Source: Diphasiastrum complanatum (Eukaryota; Streptophyta; Lycopodiopsida; Lycopodiales; Lycopodiaceae). From it: DNA of 64,000 nucleotides. Every line of letters starts with the position of its first letter. The first letter of the stretch is position 1. The translations under genes were made by a program, and so were the position numbers. The notes beneath the pieces were generated by a model, which searched no databases, was not told the origin of the DNA, and saw only the letters and a list, made by a program, of their open reading frames with translations. The stretch is from contig CM055111.1 of the NCBI GenBank assembly GCA_029204225.1, forward strand, positions 14,403,011-14,467,010. The letters run 5' to 3'. Below, in pieces: positions 1-13,267 of this stretch.

Positions 1-2649
1 CTAAAACAACTCTAAGAAGTGAGCTAGAATGCTCAGGAGTGTTCAAGCTCGTAGGCTTGAGAGAGAGAGAGCTAACTATTCAAATGTTTCTGATAATCTT
101 ATCTTCTGATCATCATTATAACTGTATGAATATGAACAACTATTTATGCTAAGAGGTTAGGTCGTGAATTGCGATCGCCAGTTCGCTGGTGATCAGCTGG
201 CATCCATCCGGTCTTTGTCATTGATTGCTGATAAGCGGTGAAATTGGCCGTAAGCGTTCTGTTCTGCATAAATGAACCAAAACTGTAGTTCTGCAGAAAT
301 GAACTAAAACAGCCATAGGCGACACTGTCGGGTTTTTTGCGAAAAGGGAGAAAAAGGAGGAGGTGCCCTTAAATCTCATTTAGGGTTGCCCCAAACTTTG
401 CCAGAGTCATTTCCTTAACATTTGAGGCTCTTTAGAAAAAGCGAAAAATGCGACACTGTGATTTTACACGAGATTTCTGTCAGGCGAAAAATGCGAAAAA
501 AAGACTGCATTTTTCAACAGAATTCCTGACAGGCGAAAAAGGTGACACTGTCGTAAACTCCGTGTAATTCTGCAGACTGTGTAAACACACGGGAAAATCC
601 GCAGAACTGGATAAACAATGGATGAAGATTAAAACCGATTAGTCGATTGGTAAGAAGGAGAATAATCCAACACGTTTTTTTCAAACGTGATGTTTATTAT
701 TTAGTCAACACATTCATCAAAGGATTATTGATTGACCTCGTTTTGTGAAAAACCTTGGACCTTTGCTTTCATGATTTAGGCTGGTGGTAGTCTTGAGGGT
801 GAGAGCATGAATAAATGGTCTTGGCGCTTGATCTCATTGTTCCTTTAACAATTCCTTTGCCAAAGGATTTGACCAAAATGTGTTAGGTTCAAACTTTCCA
901 CAATAGTCCTACCTTGAATGAAAAGTAATTTTTTTTCAATGGTTTTTAGCAAGTGAAACATTTTTTAGGTTTGGTTTGCATACATTGCTACAATGGATTG
1001 CTAACAATTCAAGCACGAATCACCAATACTACATTATGAACAAGAGGTTACGAATATTGTTGGGTAATGACAACATGGACATTTAGCTCTTTGATGTGTA
1101 CCAACATGTTTTGTCTCACTTCAGTGCACCATGCTTCCTCCTTGATGATAGAGTTGTTGTATAGGATAATGAACATTGGAGTCTCCTCTAGGGTATGAAA
1201 AGATGATGCATGTGATGATGATGTATAGACCACAACAATTTTCCGCAAGTGTTCTCTCATGATTTAAAGCGCAAGGTGGTTTTTGGGTCACTTGATTGAT
1301 GACTTCAACCATATTTTAAATAAATTTATTTAGCTTTACACTCAGTTTGAAGATGAAGCTTTGTGAAACATGAAATTTTACAACGTGTTCAATTTTTCAA
1401 AAATCTAGGGCTTGAATACATGATATCCAAGAAATTCTTAGTGCTTGAGACTACACTTGACACCTACGGATTGGATGTTTTACATAATCATGAATCTGAA
1501 AAAAATAATACATTGACTTGTTTTATTTGAAAGCAGTTTGTATTGAGGATTCTTATGCAAAAATTTGCATTGATCCTCAGGGTTGATGGAAAGAACATCC
1601 TTTCAGTGGTCATTCTTCAGGTACATTCAATGAGGCAAAGATTTGCAGTAATGCTCCAGGTTTATGGAGAGAACATCCTGTTTGGTGGAATATTCCCAAT
1701 TTCCATGTTCTCTGTGTATTTTCATTAAAGAAATTGAGCATTTCGGGGTAAGGGCCCGAGCAAAGAAGCCGACATAACCTAACATAAAGAAAATCTAGAA
1801 GCATATCATAGCTGTCAAAAATATATTAAAAGTGAATTCCAGCCCTTTAAAAGGCAAATCTGAAGCCAATAAAAAATTCCAGCTCTAAAAAGAGGATGGC
1901 ATTGCTGTCTTTTATGCTTCAAAAGGATTTTCTCTAATAACCTTTCCACTGGGTTTCAATGGCCATTCAATTATAGTGTGGCCTAGCCATAATTGTACTA
2001 TCATTTCAATGGGTGGAAAGGTCACTAGAAAATCCTCTCCCCAGTAAGTAGACAGTGATAATTTCACATGAAAGATATTGAAGGTTATCCAACCCAATAT
2101 GTACCCCTCCCTCAGCCATGTTATCCACCACAACATTGTTTCTCTCCCCAATTAGTTCTCCCTTCTTCCCTTCCCATGGGAGTTGTTTGAGCAACAAGAA
2201 CAAAATATGATCAGAGCTCCCCCTGCCCCTGCCTGACACACAACAAGTCTTGGGTTGCCCCAACTCAAACCTAAAATTTCTTTACTTGTATTAAGCATTT
2301 TCGAACGTAAGCGCACTATATGAACTGATGTCCAAGGGATTCCCGTAGACAGTAGAAATACCTTTAGCGAGTACAAATATCACTTAAGGAACCTTACATC
2401 AATTGATCTTCTCTTTTGAGGTTGAGGAACTTTAAAGCTGCTCAAAGCTTGAGACAACTCAAGTCCTGCCCTACTCTTTTCAATCTACCTGCAATACTTC
2501 CTTACAGCTAGAAACAACAATGTAAAAGAGTAACATGTAAACAAATGGAAAACTAAAAATAATTACAAACTTCAATTTTTATATTAATTTTCTATGCTGA
2601 AATGAGATGGTTTACTACTCGGAAACAAAGCAGCCTCTGCTTGCACTTG
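1..2649. other. Intergenic region with short dispersed repeats
   Basis: No gene is recognisable here. Small structures are visible. There is a GA run at about 60-72. A motif family at about 314-560 repeats GCGAAAAATGCG and GACACTGTCG several times. A CG-rich patch near 170-225 contains GCGATCGC. A 78-bp imperfect tandem duplication lies at about 1557-1712. The remaining AT-rich sequence has only short scattered frames without homology. Its right part must hold the 3' end of the minus-strand PP2C transcript that stops at 2650, but I could not pick a convincing poly(A) signal. Confidence 0.6.
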
Positions 2650-5600
2650 TCACCCTGGCAACTCTGTCCTGGAGCTGGTTTTCTTGCTCATCAAGTCATA
2701 GTCTAGAAACACCACAATAACTGATATGTCATCGTGGAAATACCTTCTGATGCCTCGATCAACCTTCAAAAGATCGGAGTACCTAATTTCACGTTTTTTT
2801 GCTGCTTCCTGGATTGCTGCCTTGACTAAGCTTTTGGCAACTCCCTGTTAAAAGATGTAGCAAAAGAGATTAATCCATTTTATCAACTATAGTGTCAACC
2901 AATCGGTGATGCATTTGCTGGAGTTTGAAATAGACAACACTGACATACAGAATTCTTAAATATGATACAACAGGCTCCAAAATACACAATAACTGTGTTC
3001 TAGAAGCTTCAATGCTAACTTGATGATAAGCTTTCAAATGCTTGCTACGTACTTATGCAATAATCCAAGGGAATAATGCCAAGTAGCAGTGTGATCTTTG
3101 AAGTAGAATACCAACCTCATGTGGATGATTGTATACAATTTCCACAGCTTTCTCATTGGTCAGATGTTCCCAGAGACCATCTGATGCAAAAATGATGAAC
3201 TCGTCCTGTGGTCTAAGCTTGTGAACACTGATGGATGGCTCTGCTGTCAGCACTGGTCTTTGCAGGGGTTCAGAAAGTCGAAATTTAGCGCGAAGAGGTT
3301 CCTTGTTGAACTCAGGCTTCTTCAAATAGACATCACCAATTGACCTTGACACCTGGAGCAGGAGCAACATAGATGCCCCATCAAACATCATACAAATGGC
3401 ATGCAGACCTTAATGTGACAGAATTTTTCATGGAAATAGCAGGTGAATTAGACATGATTATCCATATCAAATGATACCATATATATGTGGCTGTTAAGTC
3501 GAGGATAATGCCTGATATAACAAAGGGGACGTGCAATCTTCAACTCTATGGAGTCCACTGACAATCTTAAACCATTAATTCTATTGTAGATAGCATGAAC
3601 CAAATGCTACAAGATCCCTACTCTCTTCGTCTGCACCCAAGAGTAGATGCAGGTCATATGCACAATATAAAAAGAACATCATCAAAGACTACCATCACTA
3701 TTAGAAGAATCATAAGGTCAGGAGTGAAGCTTGTAGTCTTGAAAGTCAGACAACAACAAAACAAAGTGTGAACTTGTTATCTCAAACTCAAGAAACAGCC
3801 ATTGACAATCCCCGTTCTATCGTACACAACATTTAAGATTAGGCTCCAAGATCTCAAAGCATCCTACGAAAGGCTGGCCTTTTAAAATGATATGCGGTCT
3901 TGGATTCAGATAGCAGGTGCTCATAACCAACTTTACTGAGAGATTTATTAGCCCATTTCTAGTGTGGATCAGTATAACTTCAATAGAAATGTGGTCTATA
4001 TGGTTAGCCATTGATGCATTGGCACAAGAGGAATATGTAGAGTACTCTATGTCAACATAACACAACATACAAAAACCAGACAATTCAATGCAAAATAATG
4101 GTTGCATGAGAAGGAGAAGAAAAGTGGCAAGAGAAAAAGAACACGAAGATTCTATGCGTAACATGGTAATGAAATTCTATATCCAAGAAACTGACCAAAG
4201 TATACAAGTTTCCGGAGAGTCAACTCCATATGGTAAACAGTTTTCTGAAAAGATAATGCAGGGAATATGAAGGAAAATAATCCTACAAACTGCAAGGGAG
4301 GTTTGAATGAACTTGCTTAGACGAGAGAAATTTCACTGAAGCTATTTGAACAATTTTCTGAACTTTTCACTGCATAGGTTGATTATAAAGCATGGAAAAG
4401 GACAGCAATTTATTGCATGAAATTTCATGATGATGTCTGATTACACTAGCAATTAAAGGTGGGTTTCTGTGCATTGACAGCTTATTCCCATACGCATGAC
4501 CTACACTATGAGCAACAGGGAGTGGGGAGTTTGAACACATTCATGAAACATACTTTTGAGTGAATTGACAATTTTTAGCAGTCTGAGCACTATGTGCCAT
4601 GTAATGACATGTTTAAACATGAAAATATATTGGAGGCAACACAAAGAGGAGTAAAGAATAGCGAAGGGTAAATCAACCCCAAACAGTATATTCGAAAAAA
4701 GAAGATGCACAGCACTTTTTTCTTCACAGAAGTTGTAGCTTAAACTGATTTATGAAAGAATAAAACATATAATTACTATATCAAACTTATCACTAGATGA
4801 AAGTAATTCACACAGCTAGCGAGTTGTAATCTCATGAGAAGTTTCGCAAACAGAGGCCCTTGTTAATACCTGAATGATACCCTTGATCCTCCAGACACCA
4901 TGTTTAAGCACAACTATATCTGCATCATCAGGATGCAGCGTTCGAAGCTCTTCTCGCACCACTTCAATACTTGCATTGTGTTCTGTAGACAATTGCTCTG
5001 GTTCGATTGTTCTGCCTGCTTTTCCAGCACATCCCAAAACAGCCCGTGAATCCCCGAGGTTGGCAACATAGAGCATGCCCCCCCGTATGACACCAACCAA
5101 AGAACATGAACCAGCTGAGGCAAGTTCTGGCATTTTAAGCCAAGACTTTGTAACAAGGCTTAAGAATCCTTCTTCTGTTGCAATGAATGCTTTTCTCAGC
5201 ACATCACAGGACATTCCGCCATGCTCCAGTGCATACTCTGAAATTCATTACTTAAGAATAAAACAATCTGGGAGTTCTCTCTCTCTCTCTCCCTCTCTCT
5301 CTCTCTCACACACACACACACAAACCCACCACCTGCGCGCTTCCGGGTACATTGTCTTTCAAGCTGTGTATGTCAATGCATAACAATCTCATTCTACTTG
5401 CATCAGCCAGATTAAGCATTTAACTTTATGAGACCGCAAATACAAAGAAAGTCATAAATTTGATCTAATTGCTAATCAGTCCAACATTCAAATAAAGTTT
5501 GAAGCTATTTTCGTTCGTAGCAGACACGGAAATTATCTTCACGTGTGTGGTCTATCAGTCCACCATTTGAGTGAGGCCTTTTTGCTTCCATGCAAATGCA

Positions 5601-7701
5601 TATTTATTTCGACTTTATGCATGCTTGTATTGTAGGTGCATCAGCCTAGTATTTGCAACAGCAAACTGATGATGCACAGGTGGATATGAATCGAAAATCC
5701 TCCGTAACTGAAAATAGACAAAACAGCTTGTCTCAACACATTGTGGCTATGAAGGCCTTTTGAAGGTAAGATTCTAATTAATTTGTTATAAAAATATAGT
5801 CAGGGATAGAACAATTAAAGATGATAGGAGAAGTCCTAATTTTTCTATGCTAAGAGAACACTTGCGCAATTACTTTTGATCAAACCTGGTAACTAGAATG
5901 TTTACATTTGAAGTTGAGTCCAGGACTGCATCTGATACACAACAAACAAATCAAGTCTAGGATTGCACTTGACACAACAAACGAGACCTTCAAACTTCAA
6001 GTTTGAGGAGTCCACCCAGAAAATCTTCGATCATCATCTCATCGCGCTGCGAAATCCTTAAAGTCGTCAGCAACAAGAATAAGGTGCACTAAAGATGCAC
6101 ACAGATATGTCGGCATTACCGTTTGCATACTCATACAAAGATCTAGAAGTCCAATTTGTAGCACTTTTCCAGAGACAAAAGGCCAGACCCAGGCAAGATT
6201 GAATCCAGATATATGTAATTGTATCAGATCGTACCGAGGCTTGTATATGAGAAGGAAAACATGTGAAAGCTTGTAAAGGTTCGGATGAGTCATACCTTTG
6301 TAATATCAAGAAGAATTTTACCCCAAGTCTACAATAAGTTATATCTAAATAAAGGAATTGCCATTTTTAGGATGGCAGCCAAACATTCAGAGAAACACAA
6401 TGTAGACTGAATTTTCCCTGCACCCAGAAACTGAAGCAGAGAGTCCCCTTTGGTCAATTGGTACAGATTTGTGCATTCCAACCAATAGAGGACATACCTT
6501 ACAAATACCCTGGTAACACTTCAGATCACACAATGTTACGTGAAGCAGGAACTTAATTCAAAGGCCTATGATTAACCGTAGCTGCATACACGTTCTGCTG
6601 TTCTAAGCTGACCGGGAAAGGCCTGTAAAGATACGTACTGAGAACTAAGGCCTATTCCTTGCACTGCACCAGGTATAGCAAGTCCTTTTGAATTTGTGCA
6701 ACTCAACCACTCAGGACAAACATGGGCACACAAATCACTGCAGAAATCAGGACCGAGTAGGCAAATGCCTACTTCCCTTACAGACAGCATCCTGGCTGTA
6801 TGTCATTAAGGACTGATGAGTGGAGAAGACTCTTAACCCTCAACATCTCCCTTTCAGTAAAGTATATGTCTATGTGCATCTTAATGGAATCCAACTCCAG
6901 ACCTCGAGGTAAGAAAAGGAGCAGTCAGATCGACCGGCCCTTCATTGATGGACAGCAAACAGCCCTCTGTATGTTAGTGGCTCAAACCCGGCTAATCATT
7001 GCTTGCATATGGCAGTAGCAATTCTCCTAAGCTAAAACAATGACCAAACAAAATTCAATATAATATTGCAATGGATGAGATGCAATCTGTACTTGTGAGC
7101 AGGATTGCAATCAAGCAAAAGCTTAAGTAAAACTAGAGCAATTTTGATCACTGTTTATAGATAAGGGCATGTACGTCATACAAGCGAATACAAGCTTCAA
7201 CAAATAGCTCTAACAACAGCAAGCTAGAGAACCCTCTTCGCAAAAGGTGCTGACTTAAGTACATGGAAGTAATTTTTCTGCATAGTGCTTTAGGCTTCTG
7301 ATAAATGATATAGCAACAAAGTTTGTTGTTAGGATTGCGATAACTAATGAAAGGCTTGTTTGCCTTGAAGCATTTTCTAGTCCATTATAAGAATCTATCT
7401 CCTTGCTGCATTTGAATTTAGCCCGCTTACGTTCAGTTTTGAGAAAGAGATGATCTTTGATGTAGCGAGCAGCCTCCACACCTCCGTGGCCATCATGAAT
7501 CCCAATGAATGTGCCATACGAGCAAACCTCTACTTGACTTTGATCCTCCTGCAGTGCATTAGCTTGCACCGCGGCCATGGAAAATTCACCATATGCATGC
7601 TCGCCAACGTCCACGTATGTAAGAAGAGCATCATCCTGCTGGGACAAGGCCGATCCTATCTGCGCGTAGCAATCTATTTGCCGAGAACAAGTAGCACCCA
7701 T
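2650..7701 (-). CDS. Protein phosphatase 2C, clade D type (four exons)
   Basis: This gene encodes a metal-dependent Ser/Thr phosphatase of the PP2C family. Reading the minus strand, the exons are 7701-7431, 5237-4870, 3352-3116 and 2844-2650. All introns are GT-AG and the phases join to give 356 residues and a TGA stop. Visible motifs in order are EDQSQVE (about 52-58), DGHGG (70-74, metal-binding Asp), GDSRAVLG (152-159), SRSIGD (215-220), SDGLW (270-274, metal-binding Asp) and FHDDI (328-332, metal-binding Asp). This is the complete catalytic core in the plant clade D pattern, including [12 protein letters not shown] after SRSIGD. The length is close to, or slightly below, the family norm because the N-terminus is short. 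The ATG at 7701 is the first Met before the conserved EFSMA block. Clade D enzymes dephosphorylate plasma-membrane H+-ATPase and are inhibited by SAUR proteins; applying that role here is inference. All catalytic residues are intact, so it looks functional. Introns 1 and 2 are about 2.2 and 1.5 kb. Confidence 0.95.
5275..5322. repeat. Compound (CT)n(CA)n microsatellite in PP2C intron 1
   Basis: A CT run interrupted by CCC passes directly into a CA run. It lies in the first intron of the PP2C gene, about 40 bp upstream (in the gene's sense) of the exon 2 acceptor. On the coding strand it reads TG then AG repeats, so it adds to the purine/pyrimidine bias near the acceptor. Confidence 0.9.
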
Positions 7702-8800
7702 CTTTACAGCTAATGCGGGCAGAATTCATCCTGCCCATGTTCTAAAAACTGATTATCATCACCTCCAAGCATCCTCAACAGTACTTTATTGATCGAAGAA
7801 AGTAAAATTCCGACGCACTACAATGAATATCCTAGAACGTGAAACGTACACCTTATAGAGCTGCTATTCTTCCACTTGAAGCTGTAGTCTTGGTCAGTAC
7901 ACAGCCAGCAACCACGATCCAATCATTTAATTTCTCATTCTACATCTACGATCTATATCTCTAACAGGAATGACGTATATCTTCAACTCTTTCAACCAAG
8001 TAAGTCCACAGTATACTTAAAAGCAACACAATGCTTTAGATAAAGGACTGGCTATCCCATATAAAATAGCAGCTGGAAATTTTGAGGAATGAGACAGACT
8101 ATTTGAGAAAACACTACTAGTGGTATCTATATCTCGCTCTCAACTACACAGCTACTTCAACTGCGGATTCCTCTTCATTCTGCAACAATCAGATAAATAG
8201 TAGCAATGTCTCCAACCCACCTTGATCTTCAACACTTATCTGCTTTCAGAACTCGAAATGATTCAAGCAATTCATCAAATAACATCACTTTCATCCACGA
8301 AAACCTTCAAATAACACCTACCTCATTGCCATCCTCGGATTCCAGATCAATCACTCCCTAATTTACTGAAGAAAAGGGCTACACACGCTGCCAGCATTGC
8401 CACGAAAACAACAGAAAAGAAAAGGCAGAGATCAGCGTCAGATCGCGAGAGAGAGAGAGAGAGACAGAGAGAGCCATGAAGGGATGACGTTAATTCACGT
8501 CTAGATTTAGGGTTTTACGAAACCCTAAAAGACTCTTATGTAGCTCCTTGCAAAAAGCACCAACAATATGATGCAAGTGCACAGAAACCCTAACTCAAAT
8601 CTAGGGTTTGCGCTGAGGAGAGATTCTGATCATAGTAACCCTAAACCTAACCCTAAACCTAAAAGCCCATTAGTATAGCAGAGAAGAGTCCGTGAAGCTT
8701 CGCATAACGCGTTATGAAATGAAGGAAAGAACGAGGAGACAGAGGGAGTGTTAAGGAGCACAACACACTTTACGTCAGATCACTTGGATTCTCGCCACGT
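7702..8800 (-). promoter_or_regulatory. 5' leader/promoter side of the PP2C gene
   Basis: This region is immediately upstream of the PP2C start codon. It contains a GA/CT tract at about 8448-8472, which would be CT-rich on the coding strand, as is common in plant 5' leaders. Telomere-like boxes (AAACCCTA type) occur at about 8510-8530, 8585-8610 and 8636-8662. Telo-boxes close to transcription starts are known in plant housekeeping promoters. The exact transcription start and any leader intron cannot be fixed from sequence alone. Confidence 0.4.
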
Positions 8801-10044
8801 GGTCTTATCAGCCCTTGGATGTCTCTTAGCGGATTTCTAGTGAAACGTGGCAAAATCCAAACGGCTGTGAGGAAATCCAACGGTGCGGCGCCGAGATGGT
8901 GTCGTGTAGGAGAGAAAGCTGAAGGGCAGGTACTGCCTATTTTTAAGGTCTATCCCCCGTGTAAGGACAAGACAAGTGGAAGAGTCCAGTGGATAAAACA
9001 GGCAGCCCATTTTGGCCCGCTGTGTACCGGTTTTAACCGGGCAAGGTCCCCCGTATTCTAGCTTTGAACAACGGTCAACAGAAGGTACCTACAGTCAGGT
9101 AGCTGGTCATGGGTGGGCACCATGACATGTGGGGCATGGGTTACATGACCAAAAAGATTCACTTTAACTTAAGGTTGTAGTGGCCTGCAAGTTCTCCTTA
9201 TTGTTTTGATTGTTCGCAAAATCTCATAATCAAAGATAAAATTGTCGGAAAATTGTATCGATGAAATTCTAGTTTTCTATGATAGCAATATTGATGAAAT
9301 TTCCGTTTCTACAATAGCAATATTCAATACTCATAATGGATTATTGAATGTGTTATTTTTTTGGTGTCACATAAAGCAAACAATTTCATCTGCCACAATA
9401 CATGGCGGAATTTTACTCTGCAAAAGAAAATAGATGCCTATTCTATTTTGTAGTATGAGTAGATGCCTATTATGGCTTGTATTCGTCATGTTAGAATAAG
9501 CCATACAAATGAAAGGCACCAAGCACGTGTTACTTTGCTTGATTAAGACTCCCAAAAACATTTAAGCTTGTCCCCACTCTAAAAACCTTGGAGTCCATCG
9601 GGACATGATGTCATGTGCTTGGCACCTTCCATAATACATGAAAATCAGTGGGAAAGAACAAGAAGTGACTCTTTCCCAATGTGGATGCTAAGTTTCTGAT
9701 ATGTGGTCGAGGAGTGTCATGGTTGTCTCGACGTGGGTCAACAAGCTCCTCGTGCTATGTTCTATAGCAAAGCCTTGACTTGCAAGGTGTGGCTTAATAT
9801 AATGTAGTAGATATTGAGTGGTTTTATAGCAGTAGATAAGTATCAACAAGCAAATACTGCTTCTCTCTACGCTCTAGGCCATTTGAAGTGTCTATCTCAC
9901 CTTTACCCATGCACATACCATCCTAGGTGGCAACAAATGGATGCCGACACATAGTCTATATCAAAGCCTGTGAGCACGTTGCACCATCCACACCCTCCAT
10001 AAATGTGGGCTGGGCATTCAAAGGAGCATATTCCTAACAATGAT
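8801..10044. other. Intergenic, no gene seen
   Basis: Short non-homologous frames only. A local imperfect duplication (ATAGCAATATT twice near 9280-9325) is visible. Nothing else is recognisable. Confidence 0.5.
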
Positions 10045-10174
10045 TAAGGGTGCAAACAAGGCCCCACCCTCATCCAAGGGTGGAGCATGATTTAAAAATG
10101 CCATCTCAATATCTCCATGTCGATGGGGACGCTTTCCACCATTGGATGAGAGTGGGGCCTTGTTTGCACCCTTA
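10045..10174. mobile_element. Foldback MITE-like element with about 38-bp inverted arms
   Basis: The left arm (10045-10083) begins TAAGGGTGCAAACAAGGCCC. The right arm (10137-10174) is its near-perfect reverse complement, with about three mismatches, and the two enclose a loop of about 53 bp. No coding capacity is present. The size and inverted arms fit a miniature foldback transposon. The flanks (ACAATGAT and GTGACAAT) do not form a clear target duplication, so the superfamily is not assigned. Confidence 0.7.
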
Positions 10175-10786
10175 GTGACAATTATAAACATGCTCATTTC
10201 AAGCATTGAATGATGGAAGCAGCCATCCATCGTAGTTGTCAATTAGACTAATTCATGCCAACACTAGGTCTATCCACTTAATTTTTGGAGTGTCCTTACT
10301 TGATTGATGATAGAGGGCCTTGGACAACTATGGATGATGGAGTAAGACACCATATAACGTTATTGAAGTTCAAATTGAACCTTGTCTGTACATAAACATC
10401 CAATAAATGGAACGATAAACAAAAAATTAGCACAACCCTCGCTCCTTGCACATGAAAGTCAGAACAATGAGTACAAGATTAGCACGACCCTAGCTCCTTG
10501 CACTCAAAAATCAATGAATGTTCTACAACAATAGATAATGGTTTAAATTCTATAAATGTTGCATGAGTGGGGCAGTTTGGGAGCCTTGTGCACTGAACAT
10601 GGTTATGCCCATCTCCGAGTATATAGGGTACACACTTAGTGCAATTAAGTGATCTAATTTTATTTCTTTTGAAGGCCACCTGCACTTACCTCCAATAAGT
10701 GGCAAGGAATACACATCTTGCGCATGTCTTTTGATGTAGGGCCAATTATGTAGGGTGGGTGCATTTTTTGCAATTACACTTGTGAA

Positions 10787-11700
10787 AATCTGTAAAATTG
10801 GACCAAGAATGGATCCTAAAATGATCCACAAGAGTCATTGGATGTTAAATACAATTGATCTACCAACCTACACAAGATTGGTCTACCAATCTACACAAGA
10901 TTAGTTGAATCTAGATCAATTATACATGAGAAAATCTAACAAGAACAATCATAAATGAAAGGGAATTCTACTTGCTGATTTCACACGTGTGAAAACCTGT
11001 CAGAGTACAGACTCCAGCCTGAAAACAAAGTACAATATGATAGAAACTCAAAACATTCAAAAGAAATCAAGACAAATGATGAAATTGACAAGAATTTGCC
11101 TCCAAAACCAAGATTGGTGTTGCTTGATGATTATGGCCAAATGTGGCTCTATAAATAAAAAAAGTGGGAGCTCATGGTACCGATCATCCCTCTGATCTCA
11201 CATGTGTGAGGGTGCTTTGTCATATGATGATTCAACATGCAAAATTGACACTTGGACAAAATCTTCTATTTTGAGCACTTTTGGTACATTTTTCTACTAT
11301 ATAGAGAACTAGTGAAAACTCTTCTAGAAGTACAAACTCGACTTCCAGCCTATTCCACATGTGTGAGTAGACGTCTACACATGGAATGTGACATCTTATG
11401 ATGTGGCTCATGCAATCTCTAGATTGATGCCATGTGGCATATGACTAAAAAACTTGATTTTGGCCTTTTCAGCCACTATAACTTGATTTAAACTATATGT
11501 ACAAGCTATTGGATTGTACTACATGAAAAGTACATTTATTTCACACGTGGGAACAGGCTCCACATATGTGTAATCATAATAGGTACAAGTTTACAATGTT
11601 TAATCAAGTTAGCTTTTGCCAATTTTCACACACTGCATGTGTGTGAAACAAGCCTTAGGAACTTTAGTAAGTGGTAAAGTGCCTTGTGCTCCAAGGACAA
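10787..11700 (-). mobile_element. Diverged LTR-like segment related to the LTR at 15037
   Basis: From about 10787 the text GGACCAAGAATGGATCC followed by GATCCACAAGAG aligns in order with the start of the LTR at 15037 (GGACCAAAAATGGATC, GATCCACAAGAG). Both segments later carry a CACACGTGTGAA palindromic motif. Similarity fades downstream. It may be a partner or solo LTR of the same minus-oriented Copia family. The ends are not defined and the divergence is high, so the relationship is inferred. Confidence 0.4.
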
Positions 11701-13267
11701 GTTTGATCATGAGTAATGGAAAGTTAAATCATCACATACATTGATCTCTGATCTAATAATTGAATGATCTTTAATCTAATAATTGAATGAATTTTGCTCT
11801 TACTTATAAAGCATAACTGTTATAACATAGATGGTGACCTGATGGTAGTACAACATTTGTAAACCACAAAGATCCTGTGAACTTTTCTTTATGGATTATG
11901 ACATGTTACTAATTTACTAGGTAGGTAAATCATCCACGCAAACTTTCTTGGAGGGAATACAATGCAAAATTCAAGGTCACACCAAAGCATGATCCTCTTA
12001 GTTGTAGTGCAAAAGTAAACAATGTTGCAAGAACTTTGGTTTTTTGAAATTGATGCAATCATAAGTTTGTGAGAAACGACAAAAGAAGGTATGTTATAAA
12101 CAAATCAGTGGGGAGAAAAATAGCATGCCATAATCAAATAGATGAGGAATAAAAGGTTCAAGAAATCTAATAGATGGGGATAAAAGCTAGTTGAGCCCTC
12201 AATCATGGTTGGCTTTAGTTCTAGAATTTGCTCATGCTCGAACTAATGCCATTTTGAAGTTGTGGATCAAGACAAAAAGTTTGGTAGTCAATAAAGAGGA
12301 AACTTTGTAACTCCCAAAAGTCAAGGCTCAAGCACATATTTTCACTAGGGTTTTATCTTGTGGATTGATTGGGTACATTTTGTATTCAACAAAGAGAAAA
12401 CACTTGGGGATGTAGCCTTGAACTTGTAAGACTCATGACCAAGGTCCCAAGATTCAAGGTTCAAGTACATACCACTAGGGCTTTATCATGTGGATGGATT
12501 GGGTGCATTGGTAGGACCCCTCAAGATTTGAAACACTCATTGCATAAGATTTCACAATTCTAAATGATAAAACTAATAAGATTTTCCTACTTTATAGCCA
12601 AAGACAATAATATATGTTCAAGTGCTTGTTCAAAAAGTCAAAGTCAAAGGCCATGCTTTTGGTGGAAGCTTTAATGGAAAAGGTGACTAGCATATAACAT
12701 ATATTGAACATTTTTATAAGTAATGATTTTGGACTACATTCACACACACATATATATGCACACATATTTATGCACACACATATATATGCACACATATTTT
12801 TGAGTTCAAACTTTTTTGCCTCAACTTTCAAAGGAAATGAGGTGCTCATGTGGTCAGCTAGAGTCTGTGAAATCAAAGTCAAAGAAATTCATTCAACCTT
12901 TGCTGAGAAACAATACTCTCTCTTGTGAAAATCATTGGGTTCACCCTTTGCATGCTAGTCTAAATATTCTCATGAGATTAAAAAAGCTAAGAGAAAAGGA
13001 AACCAGATAAATCCAAAAAAATACAAATATTTTTTGCAAGTTTTGCGAGTTTCTTTCTTGCCATGAGTCAATACAAAGATAACACATGGTGTGCTATCTT
13101 TTTTATGCAAGAATTGTGGTTTGGCACATAGTTAAAAATCCCATGATGAAATCTCAAATTTTTAAAAAAAAAAAATTAAGTTAAAAAACATTTATAGCCT
13201 TGTGCTACAAATTTTTTTTTTTTTGACTGAATAGGCTTGGCACGCCGGCATGTTTTTTTGACACGGG
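11701..13267. other. Intergenic with an imperfect tandem duplication and a CA/TA minisatellite
   Basis: A roughly 130-bp tandem duplication is visible at about 12323-12510, where the block ending in GGATTGATTGGGTACATT recurs as GGATGGATTGGGTGCATT. At 12738-12798 a unit of about 28 bp built from CACACATATATATGCA is repeated twice. No gene is recognisable. Confidence 0.6.

Noticed and set aside
4816-5214. PP2C exon 2 as a stand-alone gene starting at its internal Met
   Set aside because: The Met is codon 99 of the spliced protein. The acceptor at 5238-5239 and the donor at 4869-4868 keep phase with exons 1 and 3.
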